DNA of 35,935 bases from a virus. Position 1 is the first letter of the stretch; each line of letters starts with the position of its first letter. The stretch covers positions 1-35,935 of IMG/VR virus record IMGVR_UViG_3300008459_000161; one strand, given 5' to 3'. Positions 20,101 through 26,324 of the stretch are shown piece after piece. A program made the position numbers and the translations under genes. A model generated the notes under the pieces. The model made no database searches, was not told the DNA's origin, and saw nothing but the letters and a program-made list of their open reading frames with translations.

Positions 20101-22421
20101 TCTAAATCACGTAAATTATTTCTATCAATGGCAGTGTTTAAATCTTTTGATGCATTTAAAATAATAGAGTTTAAATGATCATTGATTTCAGCATAGCTTA
20201 AAAATCCTGGGAATTCATTGGTTGGATTGTTTACTAAATTTATTGGGGTTTCATAATACCCATCTTCTTTTTTGTCGTACGTTGGTAGAGCTTTGACTAC
20301 TATAACATCGTTTTTGACTAATACAGTTGCTAACGTGATAAAGAAAGAGTCAAATGCTGTATCAATTCTAACGTCAAATTCAGTAGCGGTTAGTTTTTTT
20401 CCGTTCTTAAAAACTCGTACATTCTCTTTGGGAGTTCTAATATCAATACTGTCAAACTCAAATGCATCTTCGCCGCCAATTGCAATACGTTGATCGATAA
20501 TTTCTTGGATTGATAGTTTATTACACTTTACCCAACCATTAACATAGTTGTTGTTTTCTTTTAAAAATCCGTTTTTAGTATTGCCTACTACCACTTGTCC
20601 ATCAACAAAATATTCAAACGCATCTTCTGATAAACAATTTTCAAATGTGTAACCGCCAACGTTTGACACAGTTTTGTAAACAAGAGGAAAGCCTAAAATA
20701 CTGTCATTGTTACCAACACCAATTTGATAGCCAAATACTCTAGAACCAGAAAAGTTTGTATCTTTATAGATATCGCTATTGGAGAAACTTGCACCATTTG
20801 AATCAAAGATATCAAACAATGGTGATTGATTAATATGTTCTTTTTGTTGTGACTTTATCCATTCACCATTTTTAAAAACCCAAGATGTTCTACCATTTTT
20901 AATACCGCTAATAACAAGTAGTCCATCATCTAAATTTGGTAGTGAGTCTTCTGCCTCTTCTAAGTGAAGTTTCTTAACTCCGTTGATGTCAATAAACTGT
21001 ACTTGATAAATTTTATTCTTTACATCTAAGTCAGTGTCTGAAAGAAATACAATTCTATTGCCGTCTTCTAGTGCTTTTCCGTCAATATAATAGCCTAAAG
21101 AGCCTTCAATATTGCTAAAAGCGTCAGTAACTGTGTCATCTAAAAAATTAACATACTTTGTTATTTTAGAAAAATTAAACAGTTGCATATTTGGACGAAA
21201 CTCAATAATAGGACGTTGAGCTCTATCAAATGATGTAAATGTTGGATCAGTATTATTCAATAGGGAACTAGTGTTCACCACATCAATGTGGAACCATCTA
21301 TTATATCTACTCCATGGGTTTTTATCTTCACTTGCTCGATTAATCAAGATATAATCAGGGTTAACAGGATATTCTGAAACCTCATCAAAAGGTAACTCAT
21401 CAAATCCAGTATCATCAAAAGATGTTTCAACGATTGTTGAATAGCCTTCGATTGTAAGTAGACTATTGTAGTCAACCAGAGTGATACTGTTTCCTACTCC
21501 CTCAACAATATAAGTTTTATCTCGATATTTTTCAGGAAACACTGTGTCTGAAAAAACAATCTTCATTCCATTTGACAAGTGTATTCCGTCTTTAATTTCG
21601 TAGGTCTTTTTACCTATAATTTCATTTTCAACATCTAGCTCTGTATTCTCTTTTTGGTCTCTAATTAAAAATCTGCCAAAAAGAGTGTTGTCATTTCCGT
21701 TGACATAAAACAGTGTACTTGGTGTGCTTTCTACTACATTGAAAATAACTGAACCTGATGTTGCTCCGTTATTTTGTACTCCATCCCAAGAATCAACATC
21801 TCCACTGCTTCTTTTATTTTTAATATAGAAAGACTGATCAACTGTATCAACTTCAAAGATGTAAGTAAATCCTCTGTACAAAGTAATTGTAGGATTAACT
21901 GCAATTTCATTTGTGCTAAAATTCCAATTGTCATCAACAATTTTTACTTTAATTGTACTAGTAACTTCTTTTTCTTTTCCGCTAATTCTAACTGTCGCTG
22001 GACCGCTAGGTAACCAAACATAATTTCTAAAATTAACAAACTTGTCTAAATCAATAAAGGTATTCCAAGTATAACTCTGTTGTCTAAACAACTTATCTTG
22101 GTTACGAATATCTGCACCAAAGTACTTTAAACTATTGATAATGTCTTCAAAAGTTTTGTTAAACTCTACTTGATCTGTTACTGAATTTTTTATTACAATA
22201 CCTGGTTCTAACTCATAGCGGTTTCTTAAATCAGTACCCTCATTGATATAGGAGTCACTAGCTGGCTTATAGTTTCCAATAATTTTATCACCAATAAATC
22301 CGTCAACCTTCTTTAATGTTGGTTTCTCAATTAATTGGTCTATCGTTCCAGTTAAGAATTTTTCGTTTGCATCTGTTCTAAAGATTACTGGAAGTAAGTC
22401 TACTGATTTTCTTTTACTCAT
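8178..22421 (-). CDS. Giant virion/baseplate structural protein, 4747 residues
   Basis: One uninterrupted 14.2-kb frame, starting 3 bases after the gp6 stop. It lies where T4 carries baseplate wedge genes 7-10. The N-terminal 150 residues include RQQSYTWNTFIDLDKFVNF and a YVWLPSGP motif. KKPTWWETEYGPAPYTSG near residue 1115 is of the style seen in giant structural proteins of marine T4-like phages. An FG-GAP-like propeller spans about 2079-2673. Gly-rich GxGY beta repeats lie near 3073-3136 and 3431-3491. Carbohydrate-binding-like W/Y modules lie near 1409-1453, 1666-1703 and 4154-4240. Many beta modules of the type VYVNGEQLTIDKDYSF occur. The end is RFLQEFTAELPDKYYYGKLS. Cys residues are few, with a CGC cluster near 2680. 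No signal peptide, membrane helix or enzyme motif is evident. It is probably a peripheral baseplate or wedge protein with receptor or glycan contacts; equivalence to gp7 is inferred from position only. Confidence 0.85.
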   Translation of the reverse strand: MSKRKSVDLLPVIFRTDANEKFLTGTIDQLIEKPTLKKVDGFIGDKIIGNYKPASDSYINEGTDLRNRYELEPGIVIKNSVTDQVEFNKTFEDIINSLKYFGADIRNQDKLFRQQSYTWNTFIDLDKFVNFRNYVWLPSGPATVRISGKEKEVTSTIKVKIVDDNWNFSTNEIAVNPTITLYRGFTYIFEVDTVDQSFYIKNKRSSGDVDSWDGVQNNGATSGSVIFNVVESTPSTLFYVNGNDNTLFGRFLIRDQKENTELDVENEIIGKKTYEIKDGIHLSNGMKIVFSDTVFPEKYRDKTYIVEGVGNSITLVDYNSLLTIEGYSTIVETSFDDTGFDELPFDEVSEYPVNPDYILINRASEDKNPWSRYNRWFHIDVVNTSSLLNNTDPTFTSFDRAQRPIIEFRPNMQLFNFSKITKYVNFLDDTVTDAFSNIEGSLGYYIDGKALEDGNRIVFLSDTDLDVKNKIYQVQFIDINGVKKLHLEEAEDSLPNLDDGLLVISGIKNGRTSWVFKNGEWIKSQQKEHINQSPLFDIFDSNGASFSNSDIYKDTNFSGSRVFGYQIGVGNNDSILGFPLVYKTVSNVGGYTFENCLSEDAFEYFVDGQVVVGNTKNGFLKENNNYVNGWVKCNKLSIQEIIDQRIAIGGEDAFEFDSIDIRTPKENVRVFKNGKKLTATEFDVRIDTAFDSFFITLATVLVKNDVIVVKALPTYDKKEDGYYETPINLVNNPTNEFPGFLSYAEINDHLNSIILNASKDLNTAIDRNNLRDLENLDKYGRRFVQHDGLVAMAGALIANKDYNLIHSIRWSALEYQRYKILVLQKFTELAEYANIPDALDKIILSIAKDKTPASMFYYSDMLPYGLNKRDYTYTVNDTNIKAYAYGSEIYDRFLFGKKAILVYVNGEQLTIDKDYSFDVNNPLVRFVNTLSVSDEILIRVFNNIHGAVMPMSPTKLGLYPSFEPAIYLDDTYIEPTSVIQGHDGSVTVCFGDDRDQLLLELEKRIYNNLKVEYDPRILDVNEILPSIFRKTGYTSEQFDQSIEDEFLKWVGIYSIDYTANENEIYLNNFGFKYVNSNGIIDRNAFITGSWRKIYKQHYDTDRPHTCPWEMLGFYKKPTWWETEYGPAPYTSGNDVMWKDLEYGYIRNGVRKGYDEKYARPGLSNIIPVDSYGSLKDPLQVNAVKDFDYSARYTNWSFGDMGPAETAWRRSDIYPFAVQIAMALIMPAKYATLGFDTSRNVFNIANQIVYKDSLERLSPSALKVFSNTIDNNFVYATGYHPYIVENLRQRFSNPAFRLQNYLNRIQSNLIYKVGGFTSKDKFRVALETVTSYKTVDKVYVPEENYQLVLSTGSPTKTLTMSGIIVERTEAGYMVRGYDSNSPYFTIKKAIHATNDPVISVGGTTEPFIYWSANATVNAGLVVANGQQYYRAISTHLTKQAFDPGLYYPLPYLPAIGGVEAFVPNSFEDVDTIVPYGTKYNSIQDVFDFILGYGEQVKSLGFKFENLLPELDVIADWKLAGKEFLFWSLQNWSTSSVISLSPFAEKIYFTSEDSVVDDLYDSFYDYTLLKADGTTIDRTKVRISRQEGSFVIDTAGTADGVYFVKISLVQKEHVVVFDNKTIFNDLIYEPTSGYRQKRFKIKGFMTDGWKGDFYIPGFVYDSAKINDWEPNIDYEIGNVVRYQTKYYQAKARTLARELFNYEDWTLLGKQPVAQLLPNFEYKISQFEEFYSLDSVNFDNSQQKYAQKLIGYVPRTYLNSLIPDESSQYKFYQGFIREKGTTLPLEKFAVANNTATGAHISLQEEWAIRLGTFGGENSYEEIEFTLDQNKINQDPQIFEFEYNNLKSSLDKAYKVSLSDMQIRPADYNGQPWPTLDVSPVNGNGYSQYQKIPTAGYVRLDDVVFTGLYENNILTLSSSASLREGDTVWLAIDNSGNWGVKRYTLSPVTIINYTVDNANNLISFNTDVAHKLKLRDFVSISRLDDPLNGVYEVLGIPDGTTFVVKTAFNDIPTAGEILNGSMYYFASSRFANLDDLASIPGLARWQNCEFVWVDNVGDGTWAVLEKEANTKALPIRPRINQSGQKFGNTTIIAPVSKNIIVSATELERGRVYVYERNALGSEDVILHQSYLLEENFSDILTIQDVKNGVAIPEIQRLHGASLDCWENTSLTIRYIVSGAPNSSNAKWKVLGQALDPIKKVLDFNKSSSELFDEGAIKIVKFNNDLDEYRTEVVLASPIAQEGANFGHKVKFVGSDKPTLLVSSPGQDGGIGAIFVYYLDSSNVWQVYTVGGNPYNLRSAVTDVNSKSNFGSDIVSNKNGTVLAVSAPGHLKDRTQVHSGAVFIFRKDPGSYSYQLTQTIYADDYLESNDLLLKGVIKSYNTIAQIISFQASDNSIVRNNGSFIADGFRIGQSVIIAGSTNAGNSGEFVISELSVLRMAFKPLRSLTDETATTTITITGQGTIRNDRFGDKLAMSADGTALLISSDHSSTEKLDAGLVYVLKLQTNASYALDQKITSPATETGELFGSNLALSDDGKTLLVTAIGGGQATPVAFDTYTERYTDSAQRYGSEYVLNPTSAAAPLRTTFDTGSTRFVSKAQSSGAVYLYQKLGNKYVFGESLISGDSASFDGYGTGIATDGEFMLVGAPKYDLKVIGTLEDSNQLTTYTDSGTVVIFDKKRDIDQACGCGSSWSWSKVRVQEAIIDVDKIKKVISYNNSTLEIIDHYEIYDPIKGKLPSKVLNEIKYIQPFDPAVYTVALETSAKVRVDNKTTWLDDHVGEVWLDTSTLRFVWYEQGNNEFRANNWGKLFPGSTVDVYEWVKSDFRPSEWAQLADTTDGLALGVSGQPLNPDNTVLSINQYYDPVVNDFVNVYYFWVRNKITLPDLAFRNLSSFDCARIIEDPKGQGIKFASFLATNSLSLTNAKKSLNGDKINIDVYYQTSEKEINRHSHWQLVNENVTYLNLDPSIENKLIDSLVGQDVAGNPVPDPTLSPKLRYGTSYRPRQSWFKDRDLALKIMIEYVNEVLRKHDIVGKSNITSLEEVEDYPSISLGHYDEVIELSDEISLIGTNGKAQTKLSAEVINGRIVSVNIDDPGNGYKVAPTVRIYGDGQGATIQTAIDLNGRVVSVRIVNQGYGYTQIPKLIARPYAVLTILDTEIDKWAIYQYKNKAFVRESTQTVNVPKYWSYIDWVDPSYAVDVPATYAINFISDLESFIFETGSTVEIRTPGDGRKIILRKTAPGIGNYLDDYDLVFRENGTVQFNNKLYDKAAAGLGFDNVTRYDQGGFDETNTTELRIILNAIKDNIFTGDLASYWKKFVFVAVRHVLSEQLFVDWVYKTSFITPLVDAGTLDQDDVYRFNDFSYVEDFIKEIKPYKSKFRESTVSYNTTEKMGVGVTDFDLPAYVDSVTGKIKLPTSSMINNVYPYKHWGENYGFTVSDIRVGLAGENYITPPIVTIVPVSGDTGTGATAIAKISNGKLSSIIVTNPGSGYLTTPRVILTGGSNYLTNFVNGSAYAVLSNSKVRTNQIQMKFDRTSDKGLYTGEILNRNLDTDGITLNYVLAYPSTSTDTNYPALQDESTIKLFLNDAEISADNYRITFRNDLSTVITFNLALPARQNLRIQYIKNTLYTVDTFTQSSGESYTDTFKLTFPPELDTDKIIVRELNSSTNTGSEIITSDYLIQLRQVVETGFTKYVGYINFKNIPTPGSTITVQYAKNINIQNAVDRIITSYYPTANMPGKDVTQLIKGVEFGGVEIQGLNFSVSSGWDGLPWFTQGWDTFVNSYKDLLVISNGTTSTYELGYTPLLGTKINVYFDGVRVDDENYGTVNQTNNDALFNTITTNGSTSTLTLPQVPVTGTKIEIRQELSDGVNLPTDDIVLDTNITGGDFSTISDAGEIRFRTATGLSATDISLDGGEFLSVEHSPSTEELVKGEIFDTLSMTVFNSPGAGSNLISTKQFIMDGSTMQFVIQDTIGSGQEIFVLIGNFVAKENTDYTLTANSNGTTTVEIITTEYGVDQLSTTNTLALTVQKTTIGGNSILSRFSYTVTSANAGASSFEILSEVNYQDIGSYYISISNTSSLTKVAGRSKRAKIIITNTPTLTAGTVINILLFGSTVKTYSEIYNQEIVIDNNTTYTLTKPPGNIAPLHVMAAVTRLTSSTEDWKGPWEENVYYVINDTVLYNNVSYICKIGHTSTQTNSNLEFSAWASTTSYDVNDIVSFSGQYYICKVTHTSNTTTLTPDNIVYWGAHITNRPDEDTARIYWGLAPTQRMMPPETEYYEVTQNSQTFRLGENIPYLTRTLSISDIEVYKNGKIIVVGRDYEFDTIDNTVTMSSGVAQVGDVIAVCILRDSDYVIFGNQITFRSPSKIQAGQRVSVVTYTNHDENLIRREVFKTNPNRNEYKLSRPVYNINNVWVDVNGRPLIPNYDYQVVDRDYIQISNRFNLGNNDRVVVTSISDIVSSEAVSYRMFKDMTNAVQFKRLSKNSTVTLTKALLSTDREIEVSDTSIFGVVNVNNPKPSSIFVAGERIEFRSIVGNKLTNLTRGTLGTGVADSYPIGTKVFNVGNNETIPYREGYTIKTYKTPENYKFNQTTNRYQQYVNGNWVNVTTVASYTLTDFSFNEAIGLEDQVTVYMAGKILTKPVRGTNQLIRHDFSITHNSNEVNSQNQTGDLIVAPDFTITKVGNNYVLTVNPSVLNLADDSTVISNVDIKVVQKIGKIWYTLGGTTTIQQESTPQARFLQEFTAELPDKYYYGKLS
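9711..9962 (-). other. Tandem carbohydrate-binding-like modules in the giant protein (residues ~4154-4240)
   Basis: Two adjacent segments share W, then YxxNDxVxYxxxxYICKxxHTS, then W. The first has VYYVINDTVLYNNVSYICKI and the second has SYDVNDIVSFSGQYYICKV. This spacing of Trp and Tyr resembles the CBM5/12 (chitin-binding type 3) fold found in glycan-binding proteins. Related single segments are near residues 1409-1453 (GQQYYRAI) and 1666-1703 (IGNVVRYQTKYYQAK). Confidence 0.55.
14405..16185 (-). other. FG-GAP-like beta-propeller region in the giant protein (residues ~2079-2673)
   Basis: Six segments share the pattern FG, a short strand, a D/N-G turn, a hydrophobic LxVSAP-like strand and later SGxVxxF/Y. 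They begin with KFGNTTIIAPVSKNIIVSA (~2079), NFGHKVKFVGSDKPTLLVSS (~2238), NFGSDIVSNKNGTVLAVSAP (~2301), RFGDKLAMSADGTALLISSD (~2461), LFGSNLALSDDGKTLLVTA (~2519) and GYGTGIATDGEFMLVGAP (~2621). This is the repeat of integrin-alpha and bacterial FG-GAP propellers. About 110 residues are inserted between the third and fourth, and a similar stretch between the first and second. Confidence 0.7.
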
Positions 22422-22424
22422 TTT

Positions 22425-25400
22425 TTATCCATTACTAGAAACGACAATTGGGCCATTAGTTTTAATAAGTCCTGATGTTACTGTATTAATTATTTCTAAT
22501 TCACCTACGTCAGCTGTACTTAAGAATATTTCATCAGCTTGACAAAATACTTGAAATAAACTACCAAAATATTTTTCTGGGGCACTTGGTACGATTAAAA
22601 AGTTAACCACATCTGGGCTTAATTGTTTAATAACGTATGCGCTCAATTCACCAAAGTTAAATGTATCTCCAAAATCCCAGTTGTCTAAACTGAAGTATTC
22701 ATTGATTGCAACAATAACTCTAGACTTTATATCGTTGTCATTAGTTACAGATCTTGGATTTTTAACGATGAAAAATTTTGCTTGCAAATCTACGTTAGCG
22801 CCAGTACCAAACAATAACTTGTATTTGGCTGGATGATAAACTACCTCGTCACTGATTGACTTAACTGAGTTTATACCTGAACTAAACTGTTCAAATAATT
22901 CGTTTGAACTAGGAGCTTTTGGTGGCTCGCCATCTTGAGTTAGCAACCAAGAACGTAATAGATCATCATAATTTTTTGTTAGCAAATATACATCAATAAT
23001 GTTGGTCTTACAAGGATCAATTCTAAAATCTTGACTTGCAGTGTGTACATATTGGAATGTTAATCCTGATCGTCCTGGATAAGCAACTATACTATTATCT
23101 AATACTAAGCTGTAAGAGCTATCTAAAACTTTAACAACATTTTCTGTAATAGAATAGAAATAAAACACTTGTCCTGGTTGATAATTGTTTAAATTAGCAA
23201 CATCTAATTCACTATTAAATGTTGCAACTAACGAACTATCAAGAATTTTTTTGTAAATTTGATCATTAAGTTGTACACTTTGGATAAACACAAAAGAGCG
23301 TTTAGTTCCAATAATTGGGTCAATTAGATCAGGTTTAACAACATTATCAAAGGAATCTGGATCATCAACAATTCCGTCTCCAGTTTCATCTGAAAAGGAA
23401 ATATTGATTCGATTGTTATCTAAATATCCATCAGCATTTGAAATCATATTAGTAATTTCAAATTTAAAATCTGAACCCAATGCTAAGCCTGTTTCAAGAT
23501 CTTCATTGATTGACATCACTGAAATATAATCAGTTGCATTGCCGCCCAACTTACTGGTATATTTTTTATCCTGTTCATTGAAATAAAAACTTATTTCTTT
23601 TTCACTTTGAAATATGTATTCTAATCCTCGGTAATATACAATTACGTTATCACCATCATTTTTAAAAGCAATTAACCAACTAGCATCTAAACCTAAATTA
23701 CTAATGTCGCCTGAGTAAGTTGGGCTAAAAGTGCTAGAGTAATCAAGATTATTAGAATTAATAATTTTCCACTCACCAAGAGTTCTATCATATCTTAATC
23801 CAAAATCTCTTCTTAAAGAAATTTGATTAACTATTTCAGTTTCAAAAGCAAACGGAATATCTGTAACAAATACAGGAATGACTTCTACGGGAATAGCACC
23901 ACTTGGTACTGGCGTAGTAATTCCAATAAGTCCTACTCCAAGATCATCAGTGCCTGTGCCTAAATTGCTACCGTCACCAGATGTATAAGATACTTCAGTC
24001 CAAATATAATCTTTAGTATTCTTAGTCTTAATTGATGTTATAGTATTATTAGGGGCAAAATATTTTCCTGTTGGAGGGGCAAATTTTACAAGTGCTTCTG
24101 ATTTAATATAACGCAATGTTGATTGTGTGTATTGTCCAATACCAACTGCTTGTAATGTTGCATTGCTTTTAAAATAACCTGTTGCAAGGTTAGGCAACAC
24201 TGACACGTTCTGCCAGCTGGCTCCAATCTCACCTATTTGTAATCTATCAAATTGTTGATAATAGAAATCTCTTGTTGACTCTTTTGCAAGCAACGGTTCA
24301 ATAACAGTTTTCATAATACCAAACACTTCGTTTTTAGTATTAAATTTAAAGTTGAAGCTTGTTGTATAATCATTCCTATACAGTGCGCCATCTGTACCAA
24401 ACAAATTAATTGAGCTAGAACGACCTGTTGGATCAGTTAATTCAAAATATCTACTGATGCCAGAAGATGTTCTGTTAACTGCTTTGACTTTAACAACTTG
24501 TTGGTTGTTTGTTAAAGGAACAATATTATAATCTTCCCCAGTAATCATTCTATTTTGTGTATAGTATACTTGTGGAGCCTTTTGTTTAATACTGTCATTA
24601 GTTTCTGATGCGGCGCTATTTGATACACTGCCCTTCAGTCCTAAATTCATAGTCAATGTTTGTGCTTGACCATCTCTGTTTATAAAAGGGAATCTAATTT
24701 GTACATTGTCTAAATCTTGTGGACTAATCACATAACTTAAACCATTACTTGTTCTATAATAGAGTCTAAAATTTCCGTTAGGAAGTTTACCAAAAACGCC
24801 ATCGCTGAAGTTTAGATCAATTTGATCGTTTTCTCTTGTATTAACACTATAAAAACTTTTAACTTTATTTTTTACACTGTTGTAAATTGCATTAGTGCCT
24901 GTAACGCTATCTAATTTTGTCCACAAATTTGACAAAGTATTATTGGCATCAATTTCATATAGCCAAACATCTGTATCGTTAATATTTTGAATATCAACGC
25001 CCACTATTTCATTAGCTACTGGGTTTGTTAAAGAGAAGTCAGAATTTTGTAGTGTACCTTCTTTAAACATAACAAACCAACCACTGTTGGCACTAGAGCT
25101 TCCTTTGTTATCATTTCTGTACATTACACCAAACGTCCCGCCTAATGTTGGGGGCTCTTCTCCAATGTCAGTTCTATTAATAATGCTAGAACTTACAAGT
25201 TCAAATGACATTGGAATTCCTCCAATTGTTTTACTAAATGTAAACAATGGCACATCTGTTGTATTTGTTCTTAAATTATATTGTTCTGTAGGGATACTAT
25301 TAATTGATCTGCTAGCATTTGGCTTTCCAAAAACAGCAGTATCCATTGCAGAGTTCATCACTAATGTAAACTGTGAATACCAATCTCTGTTTGTTGTGTC

Positions 25401-25835
25401 GTTCCAAGAAATAACTCTATTTGCAAGGTTTGTTCCGTTAGAATCAACAAGATTATCTGTTGTACTTACAGAGTTGACTTTTAATAATCCCTTAGCAGAT
25501 TGCGTTCTTTTAGGATTATAACTAATCAACTTTGCCAGTTTTAAAATACTGTCTCGTCTTTGTGCAGTGTCTAAAAAGTTTTCACGTGCATTTAAGTCAA
25601 TGCGGAAGCTCAAACTTTGCGCTAGAAACGCAATCATGTCTATTAGAGCAACATATTCACTGCTGTCAATGTAGTCGTTAAAACTTTCAGGGAAGTTTTG
25701 ACGAAGGTACTCAATCATACTACGACGAATCGTCTCAAAATCGTAGGATTTAAAGTCGGCATTTTGGAACGTTTGATAAATCTTCGTCCAATCCTCGCCA
25801 ACTAATAAATTATTTTGTCTTTCTGTGCTAGCCAT
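22425..25835 (-). CDS. 6: Baseplate wedge protein gp6
   Basis: 1136 residues, baseplate J-like gp6. The N-terminal signature lies at about residues 63-112: YVALIDMIAFLAQSLSFRID, LNARENFLDTAQRRDSIL and KLISYNP. The central part includes QNRMITGEDYNIVPLTNNQ, typical of gp6/J proteins. The C-terminus has INEYFSLDNWDFGDTFNFGE and LSAYVIKQLSP, the wedge-interaction end of the family. In T4 gp6 dimers form the inner ring linking the wedges around the hub. T4 gp6 has 660 residues, so this one is much longer, with beta-rich insertions in the middle. It opens a transcription unit behind a GATAAATA box, with GGAG 11 bases before the ATG. Together with gp25 upstream it keeps T4 gene order. Confidence 0.93.
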   Translation of the reverse strand: MASTERQNNLLVGEDWTKIYQTFQNADFKSYDFETIRRSMIEYLRQNFPESFNDYIDSSEYVALIDMIAFLAQSLSFRIDLNARENFLDTAQRRDSILKLAKLISYNPKRTQSAKGLLKVNSVSTTDNLVDSNGTNLANRVISWNDTTNRDWYSQFTLVMNSAMDTAVFGKPNASRSINSIPTEQYNLRTNTTDVPLFTFSKTIGGIPMSFELVSSSIINRTDIGEEPPTLGGTFGVMYRNDNKGSSSANSGWFVMFKEGTLQNSDFSLTNPVANEIVGVDIQNINDTDVWLYEIDANNTLSNLWTKLDSVTGTNAIYNSVKNKVKSFYSVNTRENDQIDLNFSDGVFGKLPNGNFRLYYRTSNGLSYVISPQDLDNVQIRFPFINRDGQAQTLTMNLGLKGSVSNSAASETNDSIKQKAPQVYYTQNRMITGEDYNIVPLTNNQQVVKVKAVNRTSSGISRYFELTDPTGRSSSINLFGTDGALYRNDYTTSFNFKFNTKNEVFGIMKTVIEPLLAKESTRDFYYQQFDRLQIGEIGASWQNVSVLPNLATGYFKSNATLQAVGIGQYTQSTLRYIKSEALVKFAPPTGKYFAPNNTITSIKTKNTKDYIWTEVSYTSGDGSNLGTGTDDLGVGLIGITTPVPSGAIPVEVIPVFVTDIPFAFETEIVNQISLRRDFGLRYDRTLGEWKIINSNNLDYSSTFSPTYSGDISNLGLDASWLIAFKNDGDNVIVYYRGLEYIFQSEKEISFYFNEQDKKYTSKLGGNATDYISVMSINEDLETGLALGSDFKFEITNMISNADGYLDNNRINISFSDETGDGIVDDPDSFDNVVKPDLIDPIIGTKRSFVFIQSVQLNDQIYKKILDSSLVATFNSELDVANLNNYQPGQVFYFYSITENVVKVLDSSYSLVLDNSIVAYPGRSGLTFQYVHTASQDFRIDPCKTNIIDVYLLTKNYDDLLRSWLLTQDGEPPKAPSSNELFEQFSSGINSVKSISDEVVYHPAKYKLLFGTGANVDLQAKFFIVKNPRSVTNDNDIKSRVIVAINEYFSLDNWDFGDTFNFGELSAYVIKQLSPDVVNFLIVPSAPEKYFGSLFQVFCQADEIFLSTADVGELEIINTVTSGLIKTNGPIVVSSNG

Positions 25836-25858
25836 TCTTCGTCAATCTCCGATATTCA

Positions 25859-25866
25859 TATTTATC
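25859..25866 (-). promoter_or_regulatory. T4-type late promoter box GATAAATA upstream of gp6
   Basis: The - strand reads GATAAATA in the 54-base gap between gp25 and gp6. With T4 spacing, the start would be near 25853, giving an 18-base leader that contains the GGAG ribosome site (25847-25850). Confidence 0.72.
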
Positions 25867-25889
25867 GTAATTAAAATATGCTTACTTAA

Positions 25890-26324
25890 TTACTCAGTGA
25901 TCAAACCTAATTCTTTGTCAAAGGTCAGTTTAAGAACAGATGACAAATTATTTGTTTGATATCTCAATGTTATTTCTAATAATATTCCACTTTGAAACTC
26001 ATCAACCTTGATATCTTCAGCAATGACTCTCGGATCGCTTTGAATAATCTGTTTGATATCATCTGATATTGAATTTCTAAGGTCTTCAGTTAATGGTTCA
26101 AAAATGGCGTCCCATATGATAGTACCGTAGTTTGGGTTCATCACTCGTTCACCTTTTCTTGTATTAAAATGATTTATGATGTCCTGTCTAATACATTCAA
26201 TGTCGTAAGTTTTAAAATTTTGTGAAGCTTTTGCACTGCTGAATCCTTTATAAATGTGTGCAGTACGCACCCCATAATTCATAGTTGTAGCAGTTGGTTT
26301 TATTACTAATTTTTTAATAGCCAT
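25890..26324 (-). CDS. 25: Baseplate wedge protein gp25
   Basis: 144 residues, GPW/gp25 family. The diagnostic stretch is RKGERVMNPNYGTIIWDAIF (residues 56-75), followed by EPLTEDLRNSISDDI and QSDPRV. The family's usual length is about 130 residues (T4 132). gp25 sits at the core of the wedge, beside gp6 and the sheath, and helps initiate sheath assembly; the 'lysozyme-like' name is historical and no glycosidase site is visible. The start forms a TAATG overlap with the gp5 stop. The last codons run to a gap carrying the next late promoter, so it closes its transcription unit. Confidence 0.95.
   Translation of the reverse strand: MAIKKLVIKPTATTMNYGVRTAHIYKGFSSAKASQNFKTYDIECIRQDIINHFNTRKGERVMNPNYGTIIWDAIFEPLTEDLRNSISDDIKQIIQSDPRVIAEDIKVDEFQSGILLEITLRYQTNNLSSVLKLTFDKELGLITE

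Noticed and set aside
21734-22013. Short frames on both strands within the start of the giant gene
   Set aside because: Both are shadows of the continuous 4747-codon frame; their products are low-complexity.
25087-25521. 144-codon open frame on the + strand
   Set aside because: It lies wholly inside gp6, antisense, with no ribosome site or known motif; gp6 coding is clear through this stretch.
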